From: Planctomycetota bacterium
Lineage (GTDB): Bacteria; Planctomycetota; Phycisphaerae; Tepidisphaerales; Tepidisphaeraceae
Direction: 5' to 3'
Length of the DNA: 32,717 bases
Assembly: GCA_038746835.1 (NCBI GenBank)
Contig: JBCDKH010000019.1
Location: forward strand, 1-32,717
Made by a program: the position numbers and the translations under genes. Within the stretch, counting starts at the first letter, position 1. The number at the start of each line of letters is the position of its first letter. Shown here one piece after another: positions 32,079 through 32,717 of this stretch. The notes beneath the pieces were generated by a model. It was not told where the DNA came from, ran no database searches, and saw only the letters and a program-made list of their open reading frames with translations.

Positions 32079-32717
32079 GTCCGCCCACGCCACGCGCTGG
32101 ATCGCACCGCCGCCCGACGGCACTGCCGAGCAGCCGATGCACTGGTGGGCCGCGCTTGGGCTCAATCGTGCATCGGGCAACAGCGGCACGATCGAGGTGA
32201 CGGCTGACGCGCGGTTCACGCTGTGGCTTGAGATCGACGGGGAACGCCGACTGATCGGACGCGGTCCTCATCGCGGGACCCCGGCGTCGTGGTGTGTCCA
32301 TCGCTACGCGTTGTCGATCCCTTCGGCACCATGTCGTCTGCTCGCGTTCATCGAAAGCGGCATCGGCGAGCTCGGCACAACGTCGGCTGCGCAGCTTTCG
32401 ATTTCACCGGGATTCTGGCTCCGCTCGAGCAGCTTCGGCGACCTCACGCTCGACACCGGCATCGCCGATTGGCGTGTCACGTCGGCCGACGGCTTTCGGT
32501 GGCGATTTCCGAGCGACGTGCCCAACAGCCGACTCGCCGGCGGTGAGCAGTGGATGGATGTCGCCCGTTTCGACGCTGCACGCGACGCCGCGAAAAGCCA
32601 CTGGTCCCTTGCCAGTGCGTGCGCGCCCGACGAACATCGAACGCTCGAGCCGACGCCGCTGCCAGAGATGATCCACCGTCGCTGTCGAGGTGGTCGAGTT
32701 TGCACGGTGACCGGCGC
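32071..32717 (+). CDS. probable alpha-L-rhamnosidase-like glycosidase, N-terminal part
   Basis: The frame is open from the ATG at 32071 to the right edge (215 codons). The visible part, with TARFTLWLEIDGERRLIGRGPHR-like features (DARFTLWLEIDGERRLIGRG, then GTPASWCVHRYALSIP), resembles the jelly-roll domain at the start of alpha-L-rhamnosidase-like enzymes. There, a strand-rich module carries a G-P-x-R-G segment. No signal peptide is seen. The catalytic domain would lie beyond the window, so the call is tentative. Translation is likely coupled to the preceding hydrolase through the 8-nt overlap, so the two probably act on one glycan. Confidence 0.55.
   Translation, partial: MTESAHATRWIAPPPDGTAEQPMHWWAALGLNRASGNSGTIEVTADARFTLWLEIDGERRLIGRGPHRGTPASWCVHRYALSIPSAPCRLLAFIESGIGELGTTSAAQLSISPGFWLRSSSFGDLTLDTGIADWRVTSADGFRWRFPSDVPNSRLAGGEQWMDVARFDAARDAAKSHWSLASACAPDEHRTLEPTPLPEMIHRRCRGGRVCTVTG

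Noticed and set aside
1-32717. CRISPR array, tRNA, rRNA, IS element or prophage
   Set aside because: I looked for spaced direct repeats, tRNA-like cloverleaf ends, transposase motifs and phage genes and found none.

Overview
This is a GC-rich window, roughly two thirds G+C by eye, packed with genes on both strands. It most resembles a planctomycete of the class Phycisphaerae. That is an inference from several hallmarks: a pseudopilin of the planctomycete type, a PEP-CTERM protein, a membrane protein with an N-terminal CxxCGYxLDGLP...CPECG zinc ribbon, a Cys-type sulfatase with an anSME-like radical SAM protein, ThyX in place of ThyA, and a GntR/LacI-hybrid regulator beside glycan-degradation genes. 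No rRNA, tRNA, CRISPR array, insertion sequence or phage gene was seen. Most genes lack a strong Shine-Dalgarno sequence, and the few that have one stand out.

Layout. 1-820 is the 3' part of a FabH-type ketoacyl-ACP synthase. 869-2874 (minus) holds two transglutaminase-like proteases. After a divergent spacer carrying a palindromic repeat, 3098-6659 (plus) is a tightly overlapping three-gene iron(III) ABC importer. It is followed 42 bp later by a circularly permuted ATP-grasp ligase and an alpha-E protein (6702-9289). The ligase, alpha-E and transglutaminase genes belong to one known amidoligase/peptide-tag gene set, here split around the iron importer. 9325-10061 (minus) is a VapBC-like toxin-antitoxin pair with a clear palindrome upstream. 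10141-12840 carries a zinc-ribbon membrane protein, a histone-deacetylase-family amidohydrolase and an M19 dipeptidase; G+C dips sharply across the junction of the last two. 12846-14255 (minus) is the radical SAM/SPASM protein, and 14312-15133 is a CmoB-like methyltransferase.

15120-16469 (minus) is a ThiL-TsaE fusion with a near-perfect 74-nt palindrome inserted in frame near the end of the ThiL part. Divergent from it, 16606-20967 encodes a giant protein with two FHA domains, about 800 acidic low-complexity residues, a membrane segment, a long coiled coil and a second membrane segment. This architecture is not one I recognise. A second, oppositely oriented copy of the palindromic repeat follows, and then a minus-strand group: a cysteine desulfurase, a degenerate cation-exchanger-like membrane protein, and thyX (24244 down to 21095).

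From 24277 to the right edge the theme is glycan degradation. It holds a sulfatase, a minus-strand group of regulator, PEP-CTERM protein and pseudopilin, and divergent from the regulator a large secreted clan GH-A-like glycoside hydrolase overlapping a truncated gene that looks like an alpha-L-rhamnosidase-like enzyme. The spacer at 28701-28892 carries a plausible promoter and three helically phased CCAC repeats that could be the regulator's operator.

The strongest candidates for something undescribed are the in-frame palindromic insertion in the ThiL-TsaE fusion, the FHA/coiled-coil membrane protein, and the set of unrelated inverted-repeat families sitting at gene borders.
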